DNA of 64,000 nt from Escherichia sp. ESNIH1 (GCA_002918705.1 PQKR01000001.1:682001-746000), one strand, 5' to 3'; numbered from the stretch's first letter, positions 47,997-58,922 are shown. A program made the numbers and translations. Notes: a model not told the origin generated them from the letters alone.

Positions 47997-49931
47997 GTGA
48001 ATGCTAAACCTGTCGCCTGGCGACTGCTGGCCATCGGCTGCTGCATGCTGACGGTAAGCGGCCTGGCACGCGCTGACGCGTTGGATGAGCAGCGAAACCG
48101 CTATGCACAAATCAAGCAGGCGTGGGACAACAAGCAGATGGACGTCGTGGCGCAGCTGATGCCACAGCTGAAAGACTATCCTCTCTACCCTTATCTGGAG
48201 TACCGCCAGATCGCTGACGATCTGACCAACCAGCCGGCCATTACGGTGACCAACTTCGTGCAGGCCAACCCGACGCTACCGCTCGTCCGCAACCTGAAGT
48301 CGCGTTTTGTCAACGAACTGGCTCGCCGGGAGGACTGGCGCGGTCTGTTGGCCTTTAGCCCGGACAAGCCCGCAACCACCGAAGCGCAGTGCAACTACTA
48401 CTACGCAAAATGGAACACCGCCCAGCCCGAGGCGGCCTGGGAGGGGGCAAAAACGCTCTGGTTGACCGGTAAAAGCCAGCCCAACGCCTGCGATCGTCTG
48501 TTTGGTGCCTGGCGTGCTTCCGGCACTCAGGATCCGCTGGCCTTCCTTGAACGCATCCGGCTGGCGATGAAAGCGGGCAATACCCGTCTGGTTATCTTGC
48601 TGGCAAATCAGATGCCCAGCGAATATGAAACCATCTCCAGCGCCATTATCGACCTGGCAAACGATCCCAACAGCGTGCTGAACTTCGCCCGCACCACCGG
48701 CGCGACTGACTTTACCCGACAGATGGCGCAGGAGGCGTTTGAGAGCGTCGCCCGTCAGGATGTGGAAAACGCGCGCCTGATGATCCCGTCGCTGGCCTCA
48801 GCGCAGCAGCTCAATGAAAATCAGACTCAGGCGCTGCGGGATATCGTCGCCTGGCGGCTGATGGGCAACGATATCACCGAGGAGCAGGCGCGCTGGCGCG
48901 ATGACGCCATCATGCGCTCCCAGTCAACGTCGCTGGTGGAGCGCCGGGTACGGCTGGCATTAGGTTCAGGCGATCGCCGGGGTCTTAATACCTGGCTGGC
49001 CCGCCTGCCGATGGATGCCAAGGAGAAAGATGAGTGGCGCTACTGGCAGGCGGATCTGCTGCTGGAGCGCGGGCGCGAGGAGGAAGCCAATACCATCCTG
49101 CACGATCTGATGCAGAAGCGCGGCTTCTATCCGATGGTCGCCGCGCAGCGCCTCGGCGAAGAGTATCAGCTGAAAATTGACAAAGCGTCGGGCGAGCCGG
49201 ATCCGCAGCTGGTACAGGGTGCGGAGATGGCACGGGTGCGTGAGCTCATGTACTGGGGTCTCGACAATACCGCGCGCGGCGAGTGGGCGAACCTGGTGGC
49301 TAGCCGGACGCCACAGGAGCAGGCGCAGCTGGCGCGCTACGCCTACGATCGTCAGTGGTGGGATCTGAGCGTGCAGGCGACCATTGCCGGCAAGCTGTGG
49401 GATCAGCTGCAGGAGCGCTTCCCGCTGGCCTGGCGCGATCTCTTTGAACGCTATACCAGCGGCAAAGATATTCCCCAGAGTTACGCGATGGCCATTGCCC
49501 GCCAGGAGAGCGCCTGGAATCCGAAGGTGCGCTCGCCGGTAGGCGCGAGCGGTCTGATGCAGGTCATGCCGGGAACGGCAACGCATACGGTGCAGATGTT
49601 CAATATTCCGGGCTACAGCGATCCTTCCCAGCTGCTGGATCCGCAAACCAATATTGATATTGGTACCAGCTACCTGCAGTACGTCTATAACCAGTTTGGC
49701 AACAACCGCATCTTTGCATCGGCGGCCTATAACGCCGGCCCGGGACGGGTGCGGACCTGGCTTGGCAACAGCGCCGGACGCATCGACGCGGTGGCGTTTG
49801 TAGAGAGTATTCCCTTTTCGGAGACGCGGGGCTACGTGAAAAACGTGCTGGCCTATGATGCCTACTACCGCTATTTCCTTGGCGGGAAACCCACCCTGCT
49901 GACCGCCACGGAGTGGGGCCGCCGTTACTGA
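47997..49931 (+). CDS. slt: Soluble lytic murein transglycosylase
   Basis: A 644-residue periplasmic enzyme cleaving peptidoglycan to 1,6-anhydro products. Signal peptide about 1-26 (ends ARA-DALDE), alpha-superhelical U and L domains, then a lysozyme-like domain with catalytic Glu504 in ARQESAWN and [10 protein letters not shown]. Of two in-frame GTGs (47991, 47997) the second is nine bases from AAGGAG and is preferred. trpR follows. Confidence 0.95.
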   Translation: MNAKPVAWRLLAIGCCMLTVSGLARADALDEQRNRYAQIKQAWDNKQMDVVAQLMPQLKDYPLYPYLEYRQIADDLTNQPAITVTNFVQANPTLPLVRNLKSRFVNELARREDWRGLLAFSPDKPATTEAQCNYYYAKWNTAQPEAAWEGAKTLWLTGKSQPNACDRLFGAWRASGTQDPLAFLERIRLAMKAGNTRLVILLANQMPSEYETISSAIIDLANDPNSVLNFARTTGATDFTRQMAQEAFESVARQDVENARLMIPSLASAQQLNENQTQALRDIVAWRLMGNDITEEQARWRDDAIMRSQSTSLVERRVRLALGSGDRRGLNTWLARLPMDAKEKDEWRYWQADLLLERGREEEANTILHDLMQKRGFYPMVAAQRLGEEYQLKIDKASGEPDPQLVQGAEMARVRELMYWGLDNTARGEWANLVASRTPQEQAQLARYAYDRQWWDLSVQATIAGKLWDQLQERFPLAWRDLFERYTSGKDIPQSYAMAIARQESAWNPKVRSPVGASGLMQVMPGTATHTVQMFNIPGYSDPSQLLDPQTNIDIGTSYLQYVYNQFGNNRIFASAAYNAGPGRVRTWLGNSAGRIDAVAFVESIPFSETRGYVKNVLAYDAYYRYFLGGKPTLLTATEWGRRY

Positions 49932-49955
49932 TCCGGCGGTTTGTGTTATGCTGTT

Positions 49956-49973
49956 GTACTCGTCAACGAGTAT
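49956..49973. promoter_or_regulatory. Trp repressor operator at trpR
   Basis: GTACTCG-TCAA-CGAGTAT dyad, close to the trp operator core GTACTAGTT...ACTAGTAC, 12 bases before trpR; autoregulation as in E. coli. Confidence 0.8.
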
Positions 49974-49984
49974 GGCAGCCTAAC

Positions 49985-50308
49985 ATGACCCAGCAATCAC
50001 CTTATTCAGCAGAAGTAGCCGAACAGCGTCATCAGGAGTGGTTGCGCTTCGTCGAGCTGCTCCAGCACGCCTACGACCAGGATCTGCACCTGCCGCTGCT
50101 TAACCTGATGCTTACCCCCGACGAGCGCGAAGCGCTGGGTACGCGGGTACGCATCATTGAAGAGCTTCTCCGGGGTGAGATGAGCCAGCGGGAGCTTAAA
50201 AACGAGCTGGGTACCGGCATCGCCACTATTACCCGCGGCTCTAATAGCCTGAAGGCCGCCCCGCCGGAGCTACGCCTGTGGCTGGAGAAGGCGCTGCTGA
50301 AGGATTAG
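49985..50308 (+). CDS. trpR: Trp operon repressor
   Basis: A 107-residue all-helical dimer that binds DNA with L-tryptophan. The HTH is [22 protein letters not shown] minus its edges, with Arg and Lys DNA contacts intact. Start ATG 49985 ([10 protein letters not shown]), not the upstream open frame at 49913. The last four bases overlap the stop of convergent yjjX. Confidence 0.96.
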   Translation: MTQQSPYSAEVAEQRHQEWLRFVELLQHAYDQDLHLPLLNLMLTPDEREALGTRVRIIEELLRGEMSQRELKNELGTGIATITRGSNSLKAAPPELRLWLEKALLKD

Positions 50309-50820
50309 CGGTACGCCGCATGGTGAAACGGGCTGAGGGCCAGGATCACCGCCTGGTGGTAAACGCTGCTGCGCGTCAGCACGCCGTGAGTGAAGACGCC
50401 GATCGCCCCCTCTTTCCGCCCAATCTCATCGATGCCGGTGACCTCTGACATCACCGGTCCAAGCGCCTCCCCGGCGCGCACCCGGCTCAGTATCGCCGCT
50501 GGCAGCGGCAGGGTCGCGGACCGCGCTTCGCCGCGCTGCTCCCGGCTCTCAATGACCACCCAGCTAAAGGTACTGTCTTCATCTATCCCCGCCTCGATGG
50601 CGACCCAATAGTCCGCGTCCGGACGCGCCTGACGCGCATTCACCACGCGATTACGTGCGCCAGCCCGCGTTTCTGCGCTGCCAAGCGGCTGTTCCGGGAC
50701 GCCGCTCTCGACGGCCACGGACTCGATATGGCAGGATCCTTCGCCGAAAATCTCGCTAAAGGCGTGCAGAATCGCCTTAATTTTGGCGGGATTGGTGGTA
50801 GCTGAGACAACATGGTGCAT
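50305..50820 (-). CDS. yjjX: Inosine/xanthosine triphosphatase
   Basis: A 171-residue house-cleaning NTPase of the YjjX family (Maf/Ham1-like fold), hydrolysing ITP and XTP. Conserved [11 protein letters not shown] near the start and AIEAGID. Divergent from gpmB by 54 bases. Confidence 0.93.
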   Translation of the reverse strand: MHHVVSATTNPAKIKAILHAFSEIFGEGSCHIESVAVESGVPEQPLGSAETRAGARNRVVNARQARPDADYWVAIEAGIDEDSTFSWVVIESREQRGEARSATLPLPAAILSRVRAGEALGPVMSEVTGIDEIGRKEGAIGVFTHGVLTRSSVYHQAVILALSPFHHAAYR

Positions 50821-50874
50821 AATCTAAACAACTCAGATAAAAAAATTGTCATCGCAGTATAACGGATAAAAAGC

Positions 50875-51522
50875 ATGTTACAGGTATACCTTGTTCGCCA
50901 CGGAGAAACGCAGTGGAACGCCGAACGCCGTATTCAGGGCCAGTCAGACAGTCCGCTGACGGCCAAAGGGGAGCAGCAGGCAAAGCAGGTGGCTGAACGC
51001 GCAAAAGCGCTGGGGATCACCCATGTTATCGCCAGCGATCTCGGTCGCACGCAGCGCACGGCGGAGATCATTGCCGATCTCTGCGGGTGTGAGATCACCC
51101 TGGATGCCCGCCTGCGCGAGCTGGATATGGGCGTGCTGGAGAAGCGCCCTATCGAGTCGCTGACCGAGGAGGAGGAGCAGTGGCGTCGCCAGCTGGTCAA
51201 CGGCACATCGGATGGCCGTATTCCTGACGGAGAATCAATGCAGGAACTCAGCGATCGTATGCATGCGGCGCTGGCGACCTGCCTTGAACTGCCGGAAGGC
51301 AGCCGTCCGCTGCTGGTTAGCCACGGTATGGCGCTGGGCTGTCTGGTGAGCACTATCCTTGGCCTGCCAGCCTGGGCGGAGCGTCGTCTGCGCCTGCGCA
51401 ACTGCTCTATCTCGCGCATTGATTACCAGCAGAGCCCGTGGCTGGCCTCAGGCTGGGTAGTGGAGACGGCAGGAGACGTTTCGCATCTGGACGCGCCTGC
51501 GCTGGACGAACTCCAGCGTTAA
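50875..51522 (+). CDS. gpmB: Phosphoglycerate mutase-like phosphatase
   Basis: A 215-residue histidine phosphatase. RHGETQWN near 8-15 holds the phospho-His, RELDMGVLE the Glu, SHGMAL the second His. Annotated GpmB (YtjC); family members are mostly phosphatases, and true mutase activity is doubtful. Ends with a 4-base overlap with rob. Confidence 0.93.
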   Translation: MLQVYLVRHGETQWNAERRIQGQSDSPLTAKGEQQAKQVAERAKALGITHVIASDLGRTQRTAEIIADLCGCEITLDARLRELDMGVLEKRPIESLTEEEEQWRRQLVNGTSDGRIPDGESMQELSDRMHAALATCLELPEGSRPLLVSHGMALGCLVSTILGLPAWAERRLRLRNCSISRIDYQQSPWLASGWVVETAGDVSHLDAPALDELQR

Positions 51523-52388
51523 CGCCGGACAGGGATCAGATATTCGCAGCGGATATGCATCGGCCGCGTCTGGTTCCTGGCTTCGTCACGTGGGAAGAAG
51601 CGTTCGATATCCAGCCCCTTGCGCCGGGTCAGGTTGAGCATCGGCATACAGGTGCCGTAGATCGTTAAGATAAACTGCTGTAGTTCAGTACCCGGCCCTT
51701 CATAGGTAAACATCACATACTCCCCGCTCTGTAACACCAGCGGAAAGGCGCCCTGCAGGTGGCCGTTGGCCATCTCCGGGGTAACGGCGGTGGTATAGAG
51801 CACCTCCTGCTCGTCATCTTTCTCCAGGCTAGGACGCGGCTCATGCAGACCGTACAGTTCCGCTGGGAGCGTAGGCGAATTGCCTAAAAACTCGCGCCAG
51901 AACTGGATCCGCATCTCATGCCGGAAGGCGGAGATCTCCTCGAGTGAGCAGCTGTAGCTCTGGGTGATACCCATCAGCGGCGTTTCGGGCAGGGTAACAA
52001 ATTCATGTTTGGGCAGGGTAAATTCACCCAGACGCAGCGGCGGACGAATGCCCGACGCGCTCCAGTCAGGTGAGCGGCGATAGAGCGCGGGCGTCAGGCC
52101 AAACTGTTTCTTAAAGGCGCGGGTAAAAGTCTGCTGGGAGTCGAATCGATACTGCAGCGCAATGTCGAGGATCGGACGGGCAGTCAGGCGCAGCGCCACG
52201 GCAGATTTAGAGAGTCGCCGTGCACGAATGTATGCCCCAATGGCCAGGCCGGTGACGTCCTTAAACATTCTTTGTAGATGCCACTTGGAATAACCTGCTT
52301 TGATCGCCACGTTATTCAAGGCCAGCGGTTGATCGAGATGATCCTCCAGCCAGTCGAGTAGATCGCGAATAATCCCAGCCTGATCCAT
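51519..52388 (-). CDS. rob: Right origin-binding protein, AraC-family activator
   Basis: A 289-residue MarA/SoxS/Rob-family activator. Two HTHs in 1-105 (YSKWHLQRMFKDVT...), then a GyrI-like ligand domain from about 120. Controls multidrug-tolerance and stress promoters, activated by bile salts and dipyridyl in E. coli. Thus two of the three Mar/Sox/Rob regulators lie in this window. Confidence 0.96.
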   Translation of the reverse strand: MDQAGIIRDLLDWLEDHLDQPLALNNVAIKAGYSKWHLQRMFKDVTGLAIGAYIRARRLSKSAVALRLTARPILDIALQYRFDSQQTFTRAFKKQFGLTPALYRRSPDWSASGIRPPLRLGEFTLPKHEFVTLPETPLMGITQSYSCSLEEISAFRHEMRIQFWREFLGNSPTLPAELYGLHEPRPSLEKDDEQEVLYTTAVTPEMANGHLQGAFPLVLQSGEYVMFTYEGPGTELQQFILTIYGTCMPMLNLTRRKGLDIERFFPRDEARNQTRPMHIRCEYLIPVRR

Positions 52389-52420
52389 ACAGTGTCCTCA
52401 TCCTTAAAACAGTCGTACCC

Positions 52421-52459
52421 AATAGCAGGGTTGTGCGAATAATACCATTCCCTGCTATT
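52421..52459. promoter_or_regulatory. Inverted repeat in the rob promoter region
   Basis: AATAGCAGGG (52421-52430) and CCCTGCTATT (52450-52459), a perfect 10-bp dyad with a 19-base spacer, 33 bases upstream of rob. It could be an operator or a leader hairpin. Confidence 0.5.
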
Positions 52460-52598
52460 TTAGCATTCAGTGTTTTTTTTGAGTAAGCGTGCGCTTTTAG
52501 CCCACCTCGCTGAAAAAAATTTTAATTAGCTGAATTATAAGTATTTATTTTTAAGCCCGAAATAGTAACACAACGTAATATTCAAATATGGTAACAAT

Positions 52599-53069
52599 AT
52601 GAAATACAAGTGCTTAGCAGTAATCTTCGCGCTGGGCCTCGTTGGCCAGGCCGCGCAAGCGGAAGAGATTGGATCGGTAGATACGGTCTTTAAGGTATTC
52701 GGACCGGATCATAAAATCGTGGTGGAAGCCTTTGACGATCCCGATGTTAAAAATGTGACATGCTATATCAGCCGAGCGAAAACGGGGGGTATTAAGGGCG
52801 GATTAGGGCTGGCGGAAGATACCTCTGACGCGGCTATCTCTTGTCAGCAGGTAGGGCCGATCGAACTGAGCGATAAGGTGAAGAGCGGTAAAGCCCAGGG
52901 CGACGTAGTGTTCCAGAAACGCACCTCGCTCGTCTTTAAAAAGCTGCAGGTTGTGCGTTTTTACGACGCGAAGCGCAACACGCTAGCCTACCTCGCCTAC
53001 TCCGATAAGGTAGTCGAAGGCTCGCCGAAGAATGCGCTCAGCGCCGTGCCGATTATGCCGTGGCATTAA
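52599..53069 (+). CDS. creA: Periplasmic protein CreA
   Basis: A 156-residue secreted protein, signal peptide about 1-21 ([20 protein letters not shown]), two Cys in the mature part (VTCYISR, ISCQQVG). Function unknown. In E. coli it heads creABCD; here creBCD do not follow and arcA lies 58 bases away across a REP. Confidence 0.94.
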   Translation: MKYKCLAVIFALGLVGQAAQAEEIGSVDTVFKVFGPDHKIVVEAFDDPDVKNVTCYISRAKTGGIKGGLGLAEDTSDAAISCQQVGPIELSDKVKSGKAQGDVVFQKRTSLVFKKLQVVRFYDAKRNTLAYLAYSDKVVEGSPKNALSAVPIMPWH

Positions 53070-53078
53070 TTTGTGACC

Positions 53079-53110
53079 GTAGGCCGGGCAAACGCAGTGC
53101 CGCCCGGCAT
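53079..53110. repeat. REP palindrome between creA and arcA
   Basis: GTAGGCCGGGCAAACGCAGT followed by GCCGCCCGGCAT, filling the slot where creBCD lies in E. coli. Confidence 0.85.
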
Positions 53111-53127
53111 TACAGTTACACCACGCC

Positions 53128-53844
53128 TTACTCCTGCAGATCGCCGCAGAAGCGGTAGCCTTCGCCATGAATAGTGGCAATGATCTCCGGCGTATCCGGC
53201 GTCGATTCGAAGTGTTTACGAATGCGACGGATGGTCACGTCAACGGTACGATCGTGCGGCTTCAGCTCGCGGCCGGTCATCTTCTTCAGCAGATCGGCGC
53301 GGCTCTGGATCTTGCCCGGGTTTTCGCAGAAGTGGAGCATGGCGCGAAACTCGCTACGCGGCAGCTTGTACTGCTCGCCGTTTGGGCTGACCAGCGAGCG
53401 GCTGTTGATATCCAGCTCCCAGCCGTTGAATTTATAGCTGTCGACGCTGCGACGCTCTTCACTCACCGTACCAAGGTTCATGGTACGAGAAAGGAGGTTG
53501 CGCGCGCGGATAGTCAGCTCGCGTGGGTTAAACGGTTTGGTGATGTAATCATCCGCGCCAATCTCGAGGCCGAGGATCTTATCGACTTCATTATCACGGC
53601 CTGTCAGGAACATCAGGGCCACGTCTGCCTGTTCACGCAGTTCACGCGCCAGCAGCAGGCCATTTTTGCCCGGCAGGTTGATATCCATGATCACCAAGTT
53701 GATATCGTTATCAGAAAGAATCTGATGCATTTCAGCGCCATCAGTCGCTTCAAAGACATCGTATCCTTCTGCTTCGAAAATGCTCTTCAACGTGTTGCGT
53801 GTTACCAACTCGTCTTCAACAATAAGAATGTGCGGGGTCTGCAT
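53128..53844 (-). CDS. arcA: Aerobic respiration control response regulator ArcA
   Basis: A 238-residue OmpR-family regulator that, phosphorylated by ArcB, represses aerobic metabolism under low oxygen. Acidic pocket ED near 10-11, phospho-Asp D54 in VIMDINLPG, Lys in TKPFNPREL; winged helix ending [10 protein letters not shown] long upstream region with an FNR-like site fits the multi-promoter arcA control of E. coli. Confidence 0.98.
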   Translation of the reverse strand: MQTPHILIVEDELVTRNTLKSIFEAEGYDVFEATDGAEMHQILSDNDINLVIMDINLPGKNGLLLARELREQADVALMFLTGRDNEVDKILGLEIGADDYITKPFNPRELTIRARNLLSRTMNLGTVSEERRSVDSYKFNGWELDINSRSLVSPNGEQYKLPRSEFRAMLHFCENPGKIQSRADLLKKMTGRELKPHDRTVDVTIRRIRKHFESTPDTPEIIATIHGEGYRFCGDLQE

Positions 53845-53939
53845 GTTTGCTACCTAAATTGCCAACTAAATCGAAACAGGAAGTACAAAAGTCCCTGACC
53901 TGCCTGATGCATGTCGCAAATTAACATGAACGGCGTAAC

Positions 53940-54071
53940 ATGACTAAAGTACGTAATGGCGTTCTTGATGCACTTTCCATCAACGTCAACAACATCATTA
54001 GCTTGGTCGTGGGCACACGCTCCCTTTGGACCCGACAGTGTCAAAAACGGTTGTCATCCTACCCATTTTAA
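53940..54071 (+). pseudogene. yjjY: YjjY-like small protein with shifted C-terminus
   Basis: ATG 53940 opens a frame whose first 26 residues (MTKVRNGVLDALSINVNNII...) match E. coli YjjY nearly residue for residue. After VVGT the frame diverges and stops at 54071 (43 residues). The missing YjjY tail (DPTVSKTVVILPILTAT) is present in another frame ending at TAA 54080-54082, so a net two-base change near 54015-54030 shifted it. Either a frameshifted remnant or the reading differs here. YjjY function is unknown; it lies in the arcA leader on the opposite strand. Confidence 0.6.
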
Positions 54072-54123
54072 CAGCAACATAACAGGTTAAGACGTTCCGG
54101 ACACCCAATAAAACTACGGTTCG

Positions 54124-54137
54124 TTGACATATATCAA
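54124..54137. promoter_or_regulatory. FNR-like site upstream of arcA
   Basis: TTGACATATATCAA fits the FNR consensus TTGAT-N4-ATCAA at nine of ten positions, about 280 bases upstream of arcA, consistent with FNR activation of arcA in anaerobiosis. Confidence 0.65.
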
Positions 54138-54482
54138 GTTCAATTGTAGCACGTTAACAGTTTGATGAAATCATCGCATCTTCTTACTAGCGTTTATAAC
54201 ATCTTTTCAATAAACAGGTAGTTACAAACGATAATTAATAAATTTTCTGAATCCACTAACGGATCGCCCTCCTCCTGCAGATTATCATGAGGAAACAGAG
54301 GGATAATCCTCTTCTGTTAACATACTGGCAGCTAATAAACCCAGTAAACAGTGTAGTAATTTTTAAGCTTTACCTGATGCAAATTCAGTGATTTCTGTTA
54401 CGTTTTTGTAAATTTTTGCTGCGTAATAACCTGACATTCATTGCCTTTTTACCCCGCCACCGGGCAAACCAGAGAGTATCCC
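54138..54482. other. AT-rich arcA-yjtD intergenic stretch
   Basis: 345 bases that must hold the distal arcA promoters and the yjtD promoter. GAGGAAACAGAGGGATAATC followed by CTC is a small imperfect dyad at about 54290-54312. No gene is seen. Confidence 0.4.
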
Positions 54483-55169
54483 ATGCGTGTATCAATAGTA
54501 TTAGTTTCCCCCGCCAGGCCTGAAAACGTCGGCGCGGCGGCCCGGGCCATGAAGACGATGGGCTTTAGCGATCTGCGTATTGTTGACAGCGAGGCCCACC
54601 GGCAGGATGGCGCGCGCTGGGTTGCCCACGGCTCAGGTGATATTATTGATAACGCAACGGTTTTCCCGACGCTCGCCGATGCTCTGGCGGATATCGATTT
54701 TACGGTCGCCACCACCGCCCGCAGCCGGGCGAAGTTTCACTACTACGCCACGCCAGCTGAACTGGTGCCGCTCCTGCACGAAAAGAGCCAGTGGATGAAA
54801 CGCGCCGCGCTGGTGTTTGGACGGGAAGATTCAGGCTTAACCAACGAAGAGCTGGCCCTTGCCGATATTCTTACCGGCGTGCCAATGGCCGCCGACTACC
54901 CGTCGCTAAATCTTGGCCAGGCGGTAATGGTCTACTGCTATCAGTTAGCGTCGTTAATGCAACAGGGCAACGAGCCGGTAGTGACCGACACAGAGGATCA
55001 GCTTAAGGCGTTGCGTCTGCGGGCGCGCTCGCTGCTGGGGACGCTGGGGGTTGCGGATGACGTCAAACTGGCTGACTGGCTGGATCAGCGGCTGGGCCTG
55101 TTTGAGCAGCGCGATACGGCGATGCTGCACCGATTGCTGCACGATATCGAAAAAAAACTGACAGAGTAA
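54483..55169 (+). CDS. yjtD: SPOUT-family RNA methyltransferase YjtD
   Basis: A 228-residue TrmH/TrmJ-type 2'-O-methyltransferase-like protein with a trefoil-knot SAM site: ENVGAAARAMKTMG near the start, FGREDSGLTNEEL and SLNLGQAVMVY. RNA substrate unproven. ATG 54483 chosen (MRVSIVLVSPAR), E. coli length. Upstream neighbour of the thr operon, as in E. coli. Confidence 0.92.
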   Translation: MRVSIVLVSPARPENVGAAARAMKTMGFSDLRIVDSEAHRQDGARWVAHGSGDIIDNATVFPTLADALADIDFTVATTARSRAKFHYYATPAELVPLLHEKSQWMKRAALVFGREDSGLTNEELALADILTGVPMAADYPSLNLGQAVMVYCYQLASLMQQGNEPVVTDTEDQLKALRLRARSLLGTLGVADDVKLADWLDQRLGLFEQRDTAMLHRLLHDIEKKLTE

Positions 55170-55379
55170 AACCCTGCCATTGCTTTTTATTATGGTAAAT
55201 GATGCTGATATCGTTTTTCCATACGGTGAGAGTGCGGAGCGAAATGCGGTAAGCGCAGCGCGACCTGCGCAGACGATGAAAAGGGTAAAAAGTAAAAATT
55301 CATTGACTCGAGCAGGGATATACTTTAACCGTATAGCTATACAAGACAGACAGATAAAATAACAGAGCACACAACGTCC
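55170..55379 (+). promoter_or_regulatory. thr operon promoter region
   Basis: TTGACT at 55303-55308 and TACTTTAACC at 55321-55330 are laid out as in E. coli thrLABC. The exact -10 could not be decided by eye. ACAGAGCACACAACG precedes thrL. Confidence 0.6.
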
Positions 55380-55448
55380 ATGAATCGCATCAGCACGCTG
55401 ACAATTATTACCACCACCACCATTACCACAGGTAACGGTGCGGGCTGA
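55380..55448 (+). CDS. thrL: thr operon leader peptide
   Basis: A 22-residue leader ([20 protein letters not shown] followed by AG) with eight Thr and four Ile codons, four of the Thr in a row. Ribosome stalling on these codons when charged tRNA-Thr or tRNA-Ile is low prevents the attenuator at 55467-55503 from forming. One residue longer than E. coli ThrL. Confidence 0.95.
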   Translation: MNRISTLTIITTTTITTGNGAG

Positions 55449-55466
55449 CGCGTACAGGAAACACAG

Positions 55467-55503
55467 AAAAAAGCCCGCACCTGAACAGTGCGGGCTTTTT
55501 TTT
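55467..55503 (+). terminator. thr attenuator
   Basis: AAAAAAGCCCGCAC, 7-base loop, GTGCGGGCTTTTTTTT: a strong terminator just before thrA. Its 5' arm can pair alternatively with the upstream leader. Confidence 0.95.
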
Positions 55504-55528
55504 CGAGCAAAAATCAAGGGGTAATACC

Positions 55529-57991
55529 ATGCGAGTGTTGAAGTTCGGCGGTACGTCAGTGGCAAATGCAGAACGTTTTCTGCGTGTTGCCGAAATTCTG
55601 GAGAGCAATGCCAGGCAGGGGCAGGTTGCAACCGTGCTGTCTGCCCCGGCCAAAATTACCAACCATCTGGTGGCGATGATTGAGAAGACCATCGGTGGCC
55701 AGGATGCCGTACCCAACATCAGCGACGCAGAGCATATTTTTGCCGACCTGCTTGCAGGCCTGGCCGAGGTTCAGCCCGGTTTCCCCCTTGCCCGGCTGAA
55801 GCAGCAGGTTGAGCAAGAGTTCGCGCAAATCAAACACGTTCTGCATGGGATCGCCCTGCTGGGCCAGTGTCCGGACAGCATCAACGCCGCCATCATCTGT
55901 CGCGGGGAGAAGCTCTCCATTGCGATTATGGCCGGACTGCTGGAGGCCCGAGGTCATAAGGTCTCGGTTATCGACCCGGTGGAAAAACTGCTCGCCGTAG
56001 GCCACTACCTCGAATCCACCGTTGATATTGCGGAATCTACCCGCCGCATCGCCGCCAGCCAGATCCCTGCCGACCATATGATCCTGATGGCGGGCTTCAC
56101 CGCAGGTAATGAGAAAGGTGAGCTGGTGGTATTGGGGCGTAACGGCTCCGACTACTCTGCCGCCGTGCTGGCCGCCTGCCTGCGCGCCGACTGCTGTGAA
56201 ATCTGGACCGACGTTGACGGCGTCTACACCTGCGATCCGCGTCAGGTACCCGATGCCCGGCTGCTGAAGTCAATGTCTTACCAGGAGGCGATGGAGCTCT
56301 CCTACTTTGGCGCGAAGGTGCTGCACCCACGCACCATTACCCCTATCGCCCAGTTCCAGATCCCTTGCCTGATTAAAAATACCGGTAACCCGCAAGCGCC
56401 CGGTACGCTGATTGGTGCCACGTCCGACGATGACGGCTTGCCGGTTAAGGGTATTTCTAATCTCAATAACATGGCGATGTTCAGCGTCTCCGGCCCCGGT
56501 ATGAAAGGGATGGTCGGGATGGCGGCGCGGGTATTTGCCGCCATGTCACGCGCCGGGATCTCGGTGGTGTTGATTACGCAATCCTCGTCTGAATACAGCA
56601 TCAGCTTCTGCGTGCCGCAGGCCGACTGCGGCCGTGCGCGCCGGGCGCTGGGGGATGAGTTCTACCTTGAACTGAAAGAGGGGCTGCTGGAGCCGCTGGC
56701 GGTCATGGAGCGGCTGGCGATTATCTCCGTCGTCGGCGATGGCATGCGCACCCTGCGCGGTATCTCGGCTAAATTTTTCGCCGCGCTGGCCCGCGCGAAT
56801 ATCAACATCGTGGCAATTGCCCAGGGCTCCTCGGAGCGCTCAATTTCGGTGGTGGTCAGCAACGACGATGCCACCACAGGCGTACGCGTCACCCACCAGA
56901 TGCTGTTCAATACCGACCAGGTGATTGAGGTATTCGTGATTGGCGTCGGCGGCGTCGGCGGCGCGCTTCTGGATCAGCTCAAGCGTCAGCAGAGCTGGCT
57001 GAAAGGGAAGCATATCGATCTACGGGTTTGCGGCGTCGCGAACTCAAAGGCGCTGTTGACCAACGTGCACGGCCTGAACCTCGAGAACTGGCAGGCGGAG
57101 CTGGCAGAGGCGAAAGAGCCGTTCAACCTGGGCAGGCTGATCCGCCTGGTCAAAGAGTATCATCTGCTCAATCCGGTTATCGTTGACTGTACCTCCAACC
57201 AGGCGGTGGCCGATCAGTATGCCGACTTCCTGCGCGAAGGTTTCCACGTGGTCACCCCAAACAAGAAAGCCAATACCTCGTCGATGGACTACTACCACCA
57301 GCTGCGCCACGCTGCCGCCGGATCGCGCCGCAAGTTCCTCTACGACACCAACGTCGGGGCGGGGCTGCCGGTGATTGAAAACCTGCAAAACCTGCTGAAC
57401 GCTGGCGATGAGCTTCAGCGCTTTTCCGGTATCCTTTCCGGGTCATTATCCTTTATTTTCGGTAAGCTGGACGAAGGCATGAGCCTTTCACAAGCAACCG
57501 GCATCGCACGGGATATGGGCTATACCGAGCCGGATCCGCGAGACGATCTCTCCGGCATGGACGTGGCGCGTAAGCTGCTGATCCTCGCTCGCGAAACGGG
57601 CCGCGAACTGGAGCTCACGGATATTGTTATCGAGCCGGTTCTGCCGGCAGGCTTTGACGACAGCGGCGATGTCACCGGCTTTATGGCGCGTCTGCCGCAG
57701 CTTGACGATGCCTTTGCCGCGCGGGTGGCGAAAGCGCGTGATGAAGGTAAAGTGCTGCGCTATGTCGGTAATATCGAAGAGGATGGCGTCTGCCGGGTGA
57801 AAATCGCCGAGGTAGACGGCAACGATCCGCTCTATAAAGTGAAAAACGGTGAGAACGCGCTGGCGTTCTACAGCCACTACTATCAACCGCTGCCGCTGGT
57901 ACTGCGTGGTTACGGTGCGGGCAACGATGTGACGGCAGCAGGCGTTTTTGCCGATCTGCTGCGCACCCTCTCATGGAAGTTAGGAGTTTAA
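55529..57991 (+). CDS. thrA: Bifunctional aspartokinase I/homoserine dehydrogenase I
   Basis: 820 residues, E. coli length. Aspartokinase part about 1-250 (KFGGTSVAN at the start), two ACT regulatory domains to about 460 that bind Thr, then homoserine dehydrogenase with NAD(P) loop [15 protein letters not shown]. First and third steps of threonine synthesis from aspartate. First structural gene of thrABC; one base separates it from thrB. Confidence 0.99.
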   Translation: MRVLKFGGTSVANAERFLRVAEILESNARQGQVATVLSAPAKITNHLVAMIEKTIGGQDAVPNISDAEHIFADLLAGLAEVQPGFPLARLKQQVEQEFAQIKHVLHGIALLGQCPDSINAAIICRGEKLSIAIMAGLLEARGHKVSVIDPVEKLLAVGHYLESTVDIAESTRRIAASQIPADHMILMAGFTAGNEKGELVVLGRNGSDYSAAVLAACLRADCCEIWTDVDGVYTCDPRQVPDARLLKSMSYQEAMELSYFGAKVLHPRTITPIAQFQIPCLIKNTGNPQAPGTLIGATSDDDGLPVKGISNLNNMAMFSVSGPGMKGMVGMAARVFAAMSRAGISVVLITQSSSEYSISFCVPQADCGRARRALGDEFYLELKEGLLEPLAVMERLAIISVVGDGMRTLRGISAKFFAALARANINIVAIAQGSSERSISVVVSNDDATTGVRVTHQMLFNTDQVIEVFVIGVGGVGGALLDQLKRQQSWLKGKHIDLRVCGVANSKALLTNVHGLNLENWQAELAEAKEPFNLGRLIRLVKEYHLLNPVIVDCTSNQAVADQYADFLREGFHVVTPNKKANTSSMDYYHQLRHAAAGSRRKFLYDTNVGAGLPVIENLQNLLNAGDELQRFSGILSGSLSFIFGKLDEGMSLSQATGIARDMGYTEPDPRDDLSGMDVARKLLILARETGRELELTDIVIEPVLPAGFDDSGDVTGFMARLPQLDDAFAARVAKARDEGKVLRYVGNIEEDGVCRVKIAEVDGNDPLYKVKNGENALAFYSHYYQPLPLVLRGYGAGNDVTAAGVFADLLRTLSWKLGV

Positions 57992-57992
57992 C

Positions 57993-58922
57993 ATGGTGAA
58001 AGTGTATGCCCCGGCCTCCAGCGCCAATATGAGCGTTGGCTTCGATGTACTCGGGGCGGCGGTAACGCCGGTTGATGATTCACTGCTGGGCGATGTCGTC
58101 ACGGTAGAAGCCGCAGACCGTTTTAGCCTGCATAATCTCGGGCGCTTTGCGGATAAGCTGCCTCCGGAGCCGCGGGAAAATATTGTCTATCAGTGCTGGG
58201 AGCGTTTCTGCCAGGAGCTGGGTAAAACGATTCCAGTCACCATGACGCTGGAAAAAAATATGCCGATTGGCTCGGGACTCGGCTCCAGCGCCTGCTCGGT
58301 GGTCGCCGCGCTGATGGCGATGAACGAGCACTGTGGCAAACCGCTTAACGATACGCGCCTGCTGGCGCTGATGGGCGAGCTGGAGGGCCGTATCTCCGGC
58401 AGCATTCATTACGATAACGTTGCCCCCTGCTTCCTCGGCGGCATGCAGCTGATGATCGAAGAGAACGGCATTATCAGCCAGCAGGTGCCAGGCTTTGATG
58501 AGTGGCTGTGGGTGCTGGCCTACCCGGGGATCAAAGTCTCCACGGCAGAGGCGCGGGCGATTTTACCCGCGCAGTATCGCCGTCAGGACTGCATCGCCCA
58601 CGGGCGGCATCTGGCCGGGTTTATTCACGCCTGCTACTCACGGCAGCCGCAGCTGGCCGCGAAGCTGATGAAAGATGTCATTGCCGAGCCGTACCGCGCC
58701 CGCCTGCTGCCGGGCTTTAAAGAGGCACGGCAGGCGGTGGCAGAGATTGGCGCGCTGGCGAGCGGTATCTCCGGGTCGGGGCCGACGCTGTTCGCGCTCT
58801 GTGACAAGCCGGACACCGCGCAGCGCGTAGCAGACTGGCTGGGTAAACACTATCTGCAGAATCAGGAAGGCTTTGTTCATATTTGCCGGCTGGATACAGC
58901 GGGCGCACGCGTACTGGGATAA
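57993..58922 (+). CDS. thrB: Homoserine kinase
   Basis: A 309-residue GHMP kinase phosphorylating homoserine. ATP motif [12 protein letters not shown] near 91-102, substrate motifs near the start ([12 protein letters not shown]) and GISGSGPT late. Translationally linked to thrA and thrC (gaps of one and three bases). Confidence 0.98.
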   Translation: MVKVYAPASSANMSVGFDVLGAAVTPVDDSLLGDVVTVEAADRFSLHNLGRFADKLPPEPRENIVYQCWERFCQELGKTIPVTMTLEKNMPIGSGLGSSACSVVAALMAMNEHCGKPLNDTRLLALMGELEGRISGSIHYDNVAPCFLGGMQLMIEENGIISQQVPGFDEWLWVLAYPGIKVSTAEARAILPAQYRRQDCIAHGRHLAGFIHACYSRQPQLAAKLMKDVIAEPYRARLLPGFKEARQAVAEIGALASGISGSGPTLFALCDKPDTAQRVADWLGKHYLQNQEGFVHICRLDTAGARVLG

